From NCBI GenBank assembly GCA_000469685.2, contig LS997563.1, forward strand, positions 20,577,757-20,641,756: DNA of 64,000 bases, in the 5' to 3' direction. How positions within the stretch are numbered: the first letter of the stretch is position 1; each line of letters starts with the position of its first letter. The notes beneath the pieces are model-generated. The model was not told the DNA's origin, did not search any database, and was given only the letters and a program-made list of their open reading frames with translations. Below, one piece after another: positions 1-36,368 of the stretch. The stretch comes from Haemonchus contortus. Its lineage: Eukaryota > Nematoda > Chromadorea > Rhabditida > Trichostrongylidae. Made by a program: the position numbers and the translations under genes.

Positions 1-3000
1 GCCTCAGTGGTACAACACTGAGTCGCTTACTGGTCTACCCTCTTATGTAGGTGAATATTGCTACTAGTCATTTACGAAATGCGCTATAACATGCAGTGCC
101 ATTGAATGTAAGGTGTTTCTGAAGCTTTCCTTTCACGCTATAGGAGTTTCCTGTAGAATACATTTGAAGGAGCGGGAGCTGTTCCAAATAAGGCCACTTT
201 TTCAGTCTCTGGTACCTGAGAAAGAATCACGAACGTTTTTTGCCAAACTGGTCATGCGCTCGAACTGAGCCCCTTACTTCCGTTTACTGTGGAAAAAGTT
301 TACCCCATGAGTTTACCCCATCGGACTCTCAATCACGCACGTATTGCGCTCTGTCATGTACGTCGCCTAGAATTCTGTCATAACTACGGCAAAGAGCAGG
401 AGAGATCTCCAGTTTTTCACCGGTATTGCGCTCTGTAGTAGTGCATACAATTGTGATATTACTTCAGGGAAAAGCAGTGAAATCTTCAGTCTTTTACCTG
501 GTAATATAACTCTCTTCTTAAGAAAGAAATAAATTAAAAAAAAGAAGTTAACAATGTTCTAACAAATTTCACAACAAGTGCACTTGCTCCTCCCGCACGG
601 TGCACACCCAAGGGAGGCTTCTGTTTAGGCATTTAACTCCAGTACTATATCATCTTCAAAATCCATCTTCAAAATCAAAAGTAGTCGAATTTCTTTCTTT
701 TTTCGGAGTCATTTCTCTAAAAATTTGTTTTGAACTCTATGGTATTCATATGTGCACGGAAGTAGGAAAAATGTGAAAGTTGTAAAGTTGTTAAAATGGT
801 TGTGAGTCAAAAGGAATTCAATGGGTATGCGATGGCAATAAAAATTTCCTTCGCACCAAAATCAATAAACCAGTAATTGGAAAATAGTAACGCCAGCTAC
901 CTGATCGGGTGACCATTTAGGTGAAGTGTTTATATGAATCTTTCAAATGAGTGGTGATTCGAACGCTTAGCGGCGGAGCATTCCATCTTAAAATGGGTTT
1001 TGTCAGTCGGTACACCGGTCCATGGACTACCCCCGCTCGACCCTCACCCTATACTGAATTTGGGTTATGCCGTGCAACAGCTCTGATCCCGCCCTCTGCA
1101 GCAGCGTCGTTGGGGAACGAGGGTGAGGAGGCCGTTTTTTTCTGAGGTCTAGACCGCCTAGTCCATTATAGATCTTCCCGTCTGCTATCGACTGCATTGC
1201 ATCGGCTTCTATTCCGGCAAGGTTGCCTGTTGCCTGCTTTTGGCGACACTGTTGGAACGATGGCGCTCTCGGTCGCCTCTCCCTACGAGAGCACCAACAC
1301 GGTCTGTTTCACTCAGCCGTAGAGAAATTGCCTTATAAGCTAGTACTGGTTTTATTTGTGGATTCTACACAGCAAACAATAAATCATTTTCCCCGGTTGA
1401 AATTGCTTAGCCTGCTTCAGGTCATGAAATTCACCGAAAAGTTTACTACAACTATGTTCAAGCCCCCTAAATGGTACGATTTCCAATAGCTGTCAAGTGC
1501 CCGGCCCATCCCGAGAGGCTAGTCCCCTCCGAGCATCAATACAGTCGGTACAAAGCAAGAAATAGACCTTTGGCGACGTTCGAGGACGATGGCCAGCTGT
1601 AGAACCAGGTGAGGGGTTCATTGTCGTGGTCAGTCTCCATGGACACGATCGGCCGACGACGGTACCGACAGGTTAAGGCTGAGGATGGGATGTTCCAAGA
1701 TCCGAGTTCGTTACGTTCGAGCGTCCTTTGCGCAGCGATTTTTGCACTTTCCGGCTGACCAAATGGCGATGTTCATCGTGCACCAGTCGCACAACCATCA
1801 TCACCACATTACTCCCAGACCAAAGGGGGCGGGTCAGCGCGTTCTAACCTATTTTTTTCGTGCAGTCGCCCTCCATTTTTTTACGAGCCCCAAAATCACG
1901 TCTTTGTCTGCTGCGCAGCGCAGCAGCCTCGCAGCAGCAGAACAGCCCTTTTTTATCTGACGTGCAATCCGTCACAGACGAGGCACACTACGTAATCGGC
2001 GGCTACGACGACGACGACGACCACGACCGCAAAGGGCTTCGAAAAGTGAAATCTCTGATCTGGTTCGGAGGAAATACGAATCGATCACCCAGGAACAACG
2101 ATTCAAGTTCGTATTTCAAAGGTCGATCATAGACAACACCCCGTTCCAGTTTTATTTCGTTTTTTTTTTTTCACACAATTGGATAGCTTTTTGTGGGATG
2201 ACGGACGATTCCGTCTGACCCCTCTTTTCCAAGTTCCTGCTTGCTATTCAGCCTTTGGTCCAAGTTTTTTTGGCGCTTCTAATGCGCTTGTTGAAGTTGA
2301 CATTCTTTTTGCTGATTGTCTCTTTTTCTTACGAAGTCTTCAATGAGCAAAAACGCTCCTTCGCTTTGCTCGCTGCTAGCTTGCAGGGGGTTTTTTCTTG
2401 AGTTTTTTCGCCTTTTTTTCAGTCTAACACTCTGGAAGAAAAAAAGGCCGCTCAGCACGTTTGACGGACGTTCTTTGCTCTAAATTACATTCTTGATTGT
2501 CGTTTTTTGCCGATCCTTCCGATTTTCAGACTATCATTTCGGTCCAATACATACATTATGATTTGTGACACTAGCTCAGCAGAGAACCTCAGCCTCCTGC
2601 AAAGCAATTCTGACCTAATTGGGAATCTCAAAAACATAAAGCAGTTTAAGAGATGGCTCAGCGGCTCAGAGCTCTCCGAGCAAGGAAACCCGCCCTGCAC
2701 TTAGCAGCATCACACAATTGAAGGACTCTTCTGTTTGCCTGAGCAGCACCTGGGACCTGCTCCATCACCCACGGACCATAACTCTTTTTCTTTTGTAGAA
2801 CTCACTATCAACTGGGTGGTCCATGCTTTTGCGGAGTGCTACTGGTCTGAGGCTAGGATCATACTGTGAACTTAGCGTTCCTTCCCTCCATGTCCCTCAT
2901 GAGATTTAGATTTGTTCCGCCAGAATCTCTGGTGAGCATTCTACCCTTTGATGTTGTGCTGCTCCCTCGTCGTGTCGGATGAATGGACTTCTTCGCCATC

Positions 3001-5820
3001 GAAATGGTCTGGCGGACGTTGGTGGAGGTTCGCCTATTTGGGCATGTTGACGTCGTTTTTTTCTGGGAGAAATCGCCGAAGCTCGTTCAACCTGTTCTGT
3101 CTATAGGCGTTTTTTTGTTCTGCGCATGTAATGTCTACGTAGACAACGTGAAATTAGCACAGTATCCCCCTTGAGCGACGATGAATTTGAATTGGGAAGA
3201 TTCGTGCCTGTGACGAGGACGCGTTCACTTGTATCGCGAGAGAGCCTCAATGGAACACACAAGTGGTCTGGTCATTCAATAGCGGTGGTCAGGAAGTGTC
3301 AGCGGTCGCGGCTGAGAGTTGAGTGAGGTAGTGCAGGCCGCCATTTTAGAGAGGATTCACGCCGTCGTTGGTGGCCCCCCAAAGTGCTGGCCATAGTGCA
3401 GTTGATGGGCGTGGCGTCGGACGGTGTCGACATGAAGTTGATCGGCGCGGTCCATCGGAGCTCCTACATATATTGACTGGAGTTTATAAGCAATCGAACT
3501 GGGAGTGAGTGCTGAGTGCAAACGGCACCTCCCTGTTTGCACAGCTATTTCCACCTCGGTCTAACCAGCCCCCTGCCCTTTATTGATTACGACGAACGCA
3601 GTGGTGGGTGCACTTTCCATGTTCATAGAAAGCAGGGCAGCTGACCGAAATACTGACAAATACACAAAGTGAGAAAACAACCGGGAAAAAGTCGGAAGAT
3701 TACAACATTTTACCTTTCGTCAGCAGAAATCATTGACTAGGTAGATTATCCCGTTTAGTTTCGATGAGGCTTTCCGATAAGGTCCCAATTGGAGCCTCCT
3801 ACCCACGAGCCGTTGGTTTTTAAGTTGTTCAACCCCTCCAATGTGGTCAGATGATGTGGCCCAGTCGACATGACGCCGTTCTAGACAGGGTCGATACCGG
3901 CGAGTGATGTAGGACGGTGTGGATGCGTACTAATTGGCGTTCCGGCTATTTTTTAATGAAGGCCTTCGTGAACGTCGCTCAGTTTTAGCACCATGCCCTC
4001 CTGAACGCCCCGCTCGGCCAGACGATTTTCCTCCGGCCATGCCGCCATGGCTCTACGACGGTTGTGCCTTCCTCATCACAACACCCAAGCAGTCAGCTGA
4101 TAGGATCTTGCTGTGGAGCGAGAACATCAATTTGAGACAAGATTAAGTGGGCGATGGAGTCTGGCGCGCCAGCCAACATCTTTTGGCCCTTTCCTTCTGA
4201 GAATTGCTACACGATGGTGACAACTTGTACATGTGATCGAAGATGAGCACTACAAGAACTCGGGACCGGGAATTGCCCCCGAGGAGAACGAGACAGTGGA
4301 AAAAGTGCACGAGCAAGAGTGCAGCAGCTCGGCCCTGTTTCGTACCAGTTCTTGCCAGGTTTCCCATTCGTGCCACCCAAGATGTGCCCAGTGTTAGCCC
4401 TTCTCACATCCAGAGGCTCTCAATGGTACAGCCTGCACTGTTCTAGACTGCTTACTCACTGCCAGGCAGTAAGATAACCCCGTCCAACACCTGAGTGCTG
4501 TACGATAAATATCGCTCCTGAACATTCGTACAATTGGAAAGGACGGAGCTCTCACGTAGGAGCTAACAAATGAGGTCTCTCTAATTCTCAATTTATTTCC
4601 ATCTATTCACTATTCTTTTCATCATTTTTTATTTATGATGAATACATTTGTAAATCAATCGATAAATTTTGAAAAAAAATTGAACTTTCATCGCTTACTT
4701 TTTCAATTTTTCATTAAATTCATCGAAGTTTCAAGCTGGTGCTACCACGTTTGCCAGCAAAACGCCAGCTCCTCCAAATCTCATTGATCCATTAAGCCTG
4801 AGGATTTATTGCAGGAGATTTTACGAAAGTGTATTGTGGTTCCTAGGAATTCATTTTTTTCATAAAAGTTTGGCTAAAGCAGTTGATGTTCCTATTGTGT
4901 CAACAGAAAAAGTTCATTTATCAACCGAAAAATTCGATTCTGAAAATCACACCCTTCAAAGATATCTGCCGAGATGGAAATCTCACCATGCGACTGTTGA
5001 TTTTCCTGCATTTTTACGGGATCCAAAATCCTTTTTTTCAACGTAACCTCAAGTTGTTTAAGCGAAAGCTAATTCTTTCCAAATTAGCTGATCCCTGGAA
5101 TCCTCAGATTTTTTCTATAATAATTGTGATTTTATCTAGGACAAGAAATATTCTCGTGGGCCTTTCTTGCGATTTTGAGCCTCTGAAATCATTCCGAATA
5201 TTAGGCCTCACATCTGGCATTTGGTCAGTAGTTGGCTTCGGAGGTTATAAGGCTACTTTCCTACATACTTGTTTTGGAACTTTTACATCCGAGTGGTCTT
5301 CTTGAAAATTTTAGGAATTTCGAACTTTTCTACATACCTAGTACCCACAGTCCTATCCTTTTGTCCAATACCACTTTGCTCTGACCTATTTTCTTCTCCC
5401 CATTGTACTCATAAAATAAAATTATGAGCCGGAAATACTTTTTATAAAAATAAATACAAACATATATTTGATAATTTGTAGATACTTTTATAGATGATTA
5501 AATGATTATCTTATTTCGTATCAAATGTTTTGCTTAATTCAGAGAGTTTCAGAATGTACTTTCAATATGCTAATATTGAGGTGCTCTTGAAATTCCAGGA
5601 CGACAATCAATTTTGAGAAATAATCATGATGTTAAGTTTTTCTGCACTTTTTTCCTCGTTCTGCAAAGGTAACGATGTCAAATTAGGGATTATGAGCACT
5701 CGAAAAAACTGCAAAACTTCGCAAAGTTTATTCTAAGTGTTCGCGAATAGCCAAAAGTGCAACAATCAGCTGCACTTTTCCTCTGCTTGGGTAAACTAAC
5801 ATCAATCGTGTGGATGGCCT
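1..5820. other. No gene recognised
   Basis: Mixed AT-rich and moderately GC-rich DNA with only short open frames, none resembling a known protein and none linked by convincing nematode splice signals. It lies upstream of lin-29 on the same strand, so it could be 5' flank or part of a very large 5' intron. No tRNA-like structure was found. Confidence 0.5.
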
Positions 5821-5990
5821 GAGGTGTTGTGAAGGCAAGTGGTTCCCTATAACACATGCATAGTCCGGCTTCAAATCCCGGATCGCCGCTGCTTGCTCAG
5901 ACCAAGCAAGCCTTCAATCCCTTGTTGGTTATTGGTACCCACCCGTCTGGGTCTTTGTAAGGAACCCAAACTTATCAAACAGCCACCTCG
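5821..5990 (+). repeat. tRNA-derived SINE-like repeat, copy 1
   Basis: Contains a B-box-like segment (GGCTTCAAATCCCGG) followed by a tail reading ATTGGTACC and GTCTGGG. The same tail recurs near 21,430 and, more diverged, near 30,500. The arrangement of tRNA-like head plus conserved tail is that of a SINE. From memory, similar tails are common in strongylid genomes. Boundaries are approximate. Confidence 0.5.
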
Positions 5991-8900
5991 GTTCTGAATG
6001 GGAGTCAAAAATGGGGTAGCGTCTCAAAACTTGTTCATTTATTGCATTCACTTATTCGTCAGTGGCTCAATCAAATAAAATGAAATTCTGCTGGTCAGAA
6101 GGTAAAAGTGATGGCATAGCGCCTTCTAAGAGATTGGATACCGCTGATCACATTGAATTACACTACACTCTAGGAAGTTTCACGTGGATTAAGGCCTTGT
6201 CCTCTGAGCCACTACGTTTATCTCCGCTTAGTAGGCTAGAAAAACATGAAAATAGCTCTTTCAACTATATGGAAAATAGAAATATAAAATATCTAAATTT
6301 AGGCATAATAATATTGCAGCTCCCATCTGACATCGTTACGTTTTAAGCTTCTTCCTCTCTATCCTCTTAATCGAAGAGACATCCATCAATGATATTACTT
6401 TTCAACGAAAATCCCCTTTTTAGACGAAATTATATTTCAAAATAGTAATTTCACATCTAAAAAGTCTATTTTGGTTGGTCGTAATGACTTATTTGAGAGA
6501 CTCTTTCACAAAATATCTCAATAGATAAAATTTGTCATCTTTGCTGCATAGAAAAATTGTAAAATCAATATTTTGTATTTTCATTGTAAATATAAGATCG
6601 AAAACATTACATCTTCAGAAAAAGATCTTCGAGAAGAAATAATTTGAGATCAATTATTATAAGATATCATTAGTAGTAGGCAAAGAGGTCTCCATGTCTT
6701 GCATACGAAGTGTTCCCCCACTCCCTTTAACCTTTGCAAACGAAATGGCTCTTTTTGTTCGATGGACTGATAAGCCTAGACAGGTCCATTGTCGTGATAT
6801 GCAGTGGCGCCAATGAATGAATGAGTTTTGTTGGCGAACATCAGCCAGCTGTTCTGAAATCACAATGAAACCGATTGATGCACAAGGTCTAGGCTCCACC
6901 ATCAGTCTGTATTGTGGCTTTGAGGAAATTCTGGGTAAAATCTGTGCGGGACCTTATGATGGACCCGATCATCGAATCTTTCTTCGATCAATATAACAGA
7001 TCTATCCCGGCCCAGTCTGTGTTCTCAAACACTCCCGGTTGTTCACTGAAAAAGCGAAGCAGCCGCGATAGTAATCTTTCTGAGAGCTGTAGCATTACTA
7101 CCACTTTGAGGACTCTTTATTTGGCACGAGGCAATCAGCTGATAGCTTTATAAGCCGCACTTTTGGCTGGCACAACGAGGTGGAAGGAGGACGTGACAGG
7201 ATGTACGAGCCAGCCCCGGAGAGGCGATTGCTGTCCGCGGTGCGAGCCTGTTCCACTAGGCGATCCCCCGACCCGGACAAGGAGTGCCTCTCCGTCGCGG
7301 ACCGGCTGAGAGAGGCGTTCGCTTTTTGTCGCATTTTTTCATCGCGTGCGGTCGAAAGTACACGCGTTCGCGGCCTGGCACGGGCGCGTGTCCGGCAGCC
7401 TCTCAACGCGCAAAGTGCAAAAAAATCGGTCCACATCGGGTGGCCAGTGCTAGAAAAACCGCCGCAGGGTCGGGGCTCATAGCGTTTCCCGTAGAATATC
7501 GGACAGAGAGTGGGGGGTGCCGCCTCCGGAAAAAAACGCCACTACGCCGACAGTGGTCAGTAGAAGTCGTTCGTGGATGGGAGCGACCGGCCGGCCGGTG
7601 TGAGCAGGAATCGGCGGTCGTCGTTGCCAGCTGGCCGCAGCCACAAACGGATGCCGTCAGCCAATCGCCGTCGTCCAAGGCGATACGGTAGGTCGCAATG
7701 GCCGCGACCGGGCATCCCACATAATCGGGCCGCTACACACATGCTCCAGTTGAACGGGTACGTTTTGAAGAATTCATGTCTGATTGAATCTCTTATGTCT
7801 ATAACGAAAGCCAAAAGACGTGACATGTATTGAAAAGTGCTCACTGGCGGTTTTTTTCCACGCTCAATTACAGTGATAACAGGCAAAAGGACAAATCGCA
7901 TTCTGGTCACCACTGGACAGTCTGTTCTGTTTTTCGTAACTCAGCTCCTATCTCATACCAAACAGCCCCCGCTCCATAATCGCTCTTCTGTTCAAATTTT
8001 GTGGCAGTTGGCCGTTCTCCTCTTTTTTTCTGGTGCCTTTGTCGCCCCCCGTTTGTCGTCGTGCTCGCCCCGTTGTCTTGCCTTTCAGCTTCGGCTGCCC
8101 CCCATCATCATCGTTGTTGCTACATACATGTATGTATGTGTGTGGCGGATTTTGGTTGGTGTATTCGGGTGAGAGTCGAGAATATGTGGCTCGACGGACT
8201 TTTTCCTCTTTTACTTTCTGTTTACAGCTTCGCTCTTTATAGAGAGAATACATTCGGCAGTGTCATCCTTTTATACACACACACACACTCACACACACAC
8301 CGCTCACACATACACTTCGTTTTCTTTGTGAATAGTGGATGCCCTTTTGTATTAGTTCCCCTGTCAGTCATTTTTTTTTCTTTGAACATCGGCTGTGCTG
8401 GTAGTGAGTGAATGGTTTGGTTTGGTTGACGACAAGCCACTGACCACTGCCCTTAGGATTTTATTCTGTTTTCAGAGCAGCCATAGGATTATTACGTGGT
8501 TGTCTCTGGCATTTTCTTCCCAGCTTTCTTTTGTTTTTCTTATTCTCTTGTTATTTCACATAACGCTCTTTTTGCCAGGGGATGTGTCCTTCGCACTATT
8601 GATCACCACAAACCACCTATCTACCGTATCGTTGTCACTTGTGTGTATGTGTGTATGCGTATGTGTGTGGGCCACATCAAACTGTTTGATTATCCTGTTG
8701 AGCCTAAGCCGTTGGGGCCTTATTCCGGGCAATAGGGAGTTCTTGTTTGAGATCAAAATATTTCTGAGTTGACTTCAGCTTATGTGACCAATTAGCATGA
8801 CCATCGGACATGAGGTTGATGCTGCTAGCCAGATGTCATGTTTCATTTCTTCTACTGTCCGTTTAGGTTTATTTTGGAGTGGGGTAGGGGAATTTTGGCT

Positions 8901-10445
8901 CAAAACGTTTGCATTTATCGTTTATCTATTTCTTTGTTGAGCTACTTACGTGGTATTAGACGTAACGCTCGTCCATCTCGACAATCACTGCTTTTTATTG
9001 CGTTCGCCTCCCGCCACCGTTGTTTTTGTCAGCTCGTTCACTTTTTTCCCCCGCGCTTCTCTTGATCTGGGCGTTTTTTTCCATGGAGTGATTTCTCATC
9101 GTCGGTCCAAAGCCAGCCGGCTCCTAATAGCGAAAGTCCATGCTGAGAAATATGGCAACGATAAAGCTTTGCCAAGCAAGCAGGCCAAGTAGCGGGGCAG
9201 GCCGAGGAGGGAGTTTGTGTTTTTTTCTATACGAAATTCGCTTCCTCTCTCTCTCCACGAGAGTTGCAAGAGGAGGGCTTCTCTCCATGCCACGCTCACT
9301 CTCTCCCCTCTCTGTGTCAGCTCTCGCCCTGTCTCTCCTCCTCGTCACGTTCAACTCTGCCTTATCCGCTTCGCTGCGGTCGCTTTCGTGAACGACGGCG
9401 TCATCGAGCAGTTTTTCCCGATGAAATGTTGCGATAGTCTAACCAGCGGTTCTTATTGCCAAGGCTCCCATCAATGTCTGTTCTTCTGGCGCATTCCCTT
9501 TTTCTTCTCTTCGGTCGTCGTTCTGCATTTCTCAATCAATTGTCGATTGAGTAGAACCCTCATTATTTCGGGAGGATCTTGGGTGGTCTTCGAAATTGTC
9601 TCGTCTCTGACTCATACCCAAAGACATAAGACTACCGCCCCATTTCTAATATTTACCCTAACGTGGCTTGAATCATAGAATCAGTGAACATTGGAAGTGG
9701 GGGGTTTTTTTTGGTAACCAGTCTTATCTATTCTGTCTCGGCGGTCATCAATAACTTCATATTAGCCAACGAGACGTCAAAAACTCTTTGCCAAAGTCGA
9801 ACCAGTTGCATCTGATTCAGTAAACCCCATGTTAAAAACATTTTCCGATCATGAAAGCGTCTCCATTATTTCTCTCAACCCTTTTCTTCAATTTTCTTCC
9901 CATTTTCTCTGCCGTTTCCATCTGAAGGTCACTACTGATGGTGACCTTGCCATGAAAAAACCCTACCCGGTCATGAAATCCAAATAGCTCCACTTAAAAT
10001 ATCGTTAAAGAAAAATCTTACTGAGCTTCTGACCTACCGTATAGCAACTGGAGAAGTTTGTACCGACCACGGCCAGAAAGATGTACATCTCCAGCTTGTC
10101 CATCTTCCAGCCGAAAAAACCTATTCCTCCTTATTTCACGAGAATCTTTCATTCCAAGAGTTTTTTTGCATCCAGTGGTCTCTAGTCCGTCGATTTTTTT
10201 TCTGTCAGGCACGGCATCTGTAGTCAATCAGAGGCCCTGCTCGTTTATGTTGAGCTGGAGCAGTGTCGTTCATGGAGTTGCCTTTTGCTCCCTCGATCGA
10301 TCGCTTCCAGGGAGGGAGGGAAAAATGGAGCGGCAACGCCGGAAAGCTGGTCGCTGTCGTGCTTGATAAGACCATTCAAAGTGTATTGATCGATGTTTGG
10401 ATCGATTATTTAGTTTTCTTTGTGGGACCGGTTTTTTCATCGCTA
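5991..10445. other. No gene recognised; GC-rich patches
   Basis: A CpG-rich patch lies at about 7,180-7,740 and smaller ones near 9,000-9,400. Short CA runs occur near 8,273-8,300. Overlapping open frames in the GC-rich patches are arginine/proline-rich on both strands, as expected from base composition and not from selection. The patches could be promoter or 5' UTR sequence of lin-29, but nothing decides this. Confidence 0.4.
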
Positions 10446-10476
10446 TTACACATACACACTCGCCACACACACACAC

Positions 10477-10514
<38 letters not shown>

Positions 10515-11037
10515 TTACACTCATATACCCACATCACATGCACACGCACACCCACACCCACATACATTCACACTTACACTCACATACACACATACAAATA
10601 CACATACACATACACACAGCCCTCACACACACACACACACACACATACACACACACACACACAGGGTAAGTAGCCACCCCACAGCCACTCACGCACACAT
10701 CACACATACACACACATACACACCCACATACTCTCACTGACACACACCCACATACGCATACACACATCCACATGACACACCAACAGGTACCCATCTACTC
10801 ACATACACCCACCTACACGCACACACACTCTCACACACACACATACACCTACATGCGCATACCCCACACACATACACATACACACACCACACACACGCGT
10901 ACCCACTGCGGCCACAACACACCACATAAGCAGGTATACACACGTACATACACACACATTCATACCCTCCCACACGCACCTGCATATGCATGTACACCCA
11001 CACACACACACATGCACTCACACACACACGTAGGCCA
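10446..11037. repeat. CA-rich microsatellite tract
   Basis: About 590 bp made almost wholly of CA dinucleotides interrupted by TACA, CACCCA and CATACA variants, with one short unique interruption near 10,663-10,690. All six frames stay open for long stretches (His-Thr or Cys-Val repeats), which is a compositional artefact. Confidence 0.95.
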
Positions 11038-33921
<22,884 letters not shown>

Positions 33922-36030
33922 CAGTGTTGCGAGCCTAGACCTAAATTAGCTAGTGCCGTCGAATCGTCGACGTCGTTCACCTGATTCCATCGAAGACGTG
34001 CCCATCATGGACACGTCACTGTGTGGATGGCGAAGGCATCGACGGTACAGCAGCAATGAACCACCGCAACAACAACAACAGGACTCAGCCCTCTACTCAG
34101 TCCACCTTCTACTCCTCTTTCTCCTCTCGCACGTCGCGCACCGACATTAAACACACACATACACATGATTCCCAGATCTTTCCCGGACTCCAGGAGTCCA
34201 GCAACGCGTGAAACGTCTTAACGGGATTTCTCATCATAACCCACACTACCATGAAGCGTCCCAACTGACTGTAGATGAGCATTTAGTGTTTACCAGACCC
34301 TGCGTCTCTAGCCGTATCCCTCCCAGACATACCATATGAGTAGGGAAGCGCAGAATACAGTAATCTGGCTGGAAATCGTTCTCAAGGCAATTAAATTTTG
34401 TCAAATTCGGATAGCTTAAACGAGAGTTTGAGTGCGATTACACAGGGGTTCTGATTCGACATTCCGATTTCCGCTATCCGAGAAAAGAAAGTTCCGCACA
34501 GTCCTACTCATATTTCTCCCCCTCTGTGGTATTCGATTTGTACGAGAATTCGCATGTCTTGTGTGTTGAATAGGTGACAAATTTCTTGTTTTTTTATTTG
34601 GATTTTCATATTGTTCCTCACTTTTTTTGTTCGTTTTTGACGGTCAGAATTCGACGATTGATAGACGTTTGTCTTGTTCACGCTCTCTTTTTCCCGACTT
34701 TGTTTTGTCAATGTTTTTTTTTTGTTTGCCAATTTCGGACCGAATTCAGCCAACCGCTCGTCGTAGCGGCGAGATTCGATGAGCCAACAGGGTAGCCTCT
34801 TCCTTCCTCCCTCCCTTGCTCTTACTCCACACCCTTCTCTATTTCGACAGTTCAATTTCTTCTTCAGTTCCTACTGATGTGCTTATTACAACTTCATGGC
34901 CTTTAGTTATCCATTATTATAACGTTTACTAATCCCGAAAACGTTTCGCACAAATGCACAAATGGCTACAGTACATGTACCGTAGTCATCGAGATTCGTG
35001 ACAGAACCAGAGTCTGCCGGAATCACCGTCGCTACTGTTAATTCCCAGATTTGTGAATATGAACGATTTTCAAAAGCCAATTGCTCCTTCAGATTTTAGT
35101 AGGGATTAGAAATAAGCTGTACAAATGGTCTTTGCTAAGACATATTATGCCTGGTCCCCTATATCCGACTCCCGCAGACTTCGGTGTTCAGACGCATTTG
35201 CCTTTAACGTTGTTGCCGCCTCCTATATCTCCGGTTTTAGAACAACATCATTCGGCACGTATTCGGGTCTGCTCTTCATTATTCATTTTGTATTTTCCTC
35301 CTGCTTTAGCGCCTCCTCCCCCACATCCCGTCGTGTAACCGCCCCCTTTGCCTCCAGATATCACCACAAAGCGATTACCTGTAGGCTACGCTAGCAAATC
35401 CCAGTTTTGTCTTCATCTCATTTGCTGATTGTGATTATTAAAGTCCGATGAACGATCGTCGCTCTGTGCGCGGGGAACGTCCGCGATATTTCCGGCGATT
35501 TTCATCAAAAAATCATCATCACGTCTCATCCCAGTACAACAAATCCCAGTCACCTCTAATGTCGTCTATCGCTCTCTCTCAGACCCCCCTTTCATCCGAG
35601 TCTCGGCTATTGTGTTCTTCTCTAGGTATCCTTCGACCACAGTGGCATTAAAATACAGCAGCTAAGTACACCCATGTCCTCCTATACTATTCCCCGTCCC
35701 CAACTTTCTGTTCAGTGTATGACACTGACTAAACACCCACCACTTTGTCGCTCGCAGTTTCGTCGTCTAGATTCCGCTGTACAGTTCTCTCTAATACTCG
35801 ATTTTCATACGATCATCGTCTGGGTTAATTCATTGTATAATGTTTGAATTTCTTCTCAATGTAGTTGTATTTATGCTTTCCAACGTTTTTTTTTTTGAAC
35901 CACCGTTGAATACTGCCCGGTTAAGCGACGCTTCCCCGGTTCATCAGAGATCCGTTGTGTAGAGTTCATACCCTCTGTGCATTGTTCGAATACATTTTGC
36001 TGTTTAATAAATATTTATATCAACCTTGTT
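33922..36030 (+). other. Probable lin-29 3' UTR and flank
   Basis: About 2.1 kb after the lin-29 stop with no recognised coding sequence. Pyrimidine-rich and AT-rich stretches are present. The first canonical AATAAA I see after the stop is at 36006-36011. A shorter 3' end using ATTAAA variants (near 34,146 or 35,438) cannot be excluded. I saw no CTACCTC let-7 seed match in this stretch. Confidence 0.4.
36006..36011 (+). terminator. Candidate poly(A) signal of lin-29
   Basis: AATAAA in TGTTTAATAAATATTT, about 2.1 kb after the lin-29 stop. It is the first canonical hexamer I see downstream. Confidence 0.35.
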
Positions 36031-36111
36031 CAATACACACGCTGACTACATACTGATGACTCCAGCTCGGTTGCTGAATCTGCCAAATCTGGGAAAGCAA
36101 CTTAACTTCTT

Positions 36112-36359
36112 GGGTATGGGTACAATCACCCAGAACTGGATGGACGCGGCAAATCGCGCGGCGAAATTGGGGGCGACTCAAACGGCTTTAGCGCCTATTA
36201 TTGGGGTACAAATTTGAAGTAGAGCCAATTAGTACGATTATCTGAACATAATAATGTACTTCTCTTCAAGTTTGCGCCCCAATGATAGGTGCCAAAGTCG
36301 TCTTGGACGCTACGAATCTCGCCGCGTCCATCCAGTTTTGGGTGAATGTTCCGTCCCCC
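36112..36359. mobile_element. Mutator-like MITE, copy C (diverged)
   Basis: A 248-bp inverted-repeat element related to those at 51,431 and 56,625. It has arms reading GCGGCAAATCGCGCGGCG and the complementary form, and an internal segment near GCGCCTATTATTGGGG paired with CCCCAATGATAGG. It is flanked by TAACTTCTT (36103-36111) and TAACTTCCT (36360-36368), a 9-bp target duplication with one mismatch. It has no coding capacity. The 9-bp duplication points to mobilisation by a Mutator-like transposase. It lies just beyond the putative lin-29 poly(A) site. Confidence 0.8.
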
Positions 36360-36368
36360 TAACTTCCT

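Noticed and set aside
6657..6902. Minus-strand frame with a segment faintly recalling the T-box motif TAYQN (in an overlapping frame)
   Set aside because: The resemblance is a few residues, interrupted by a stop, with no other T-box sequence nearby.
7098..7913. Several overlapping 100-135 codon frames on both strands
   Set aside because: GC-rich patch with few stops; products are Arg/Pro-rich and mutually overlapping, with no splice support.
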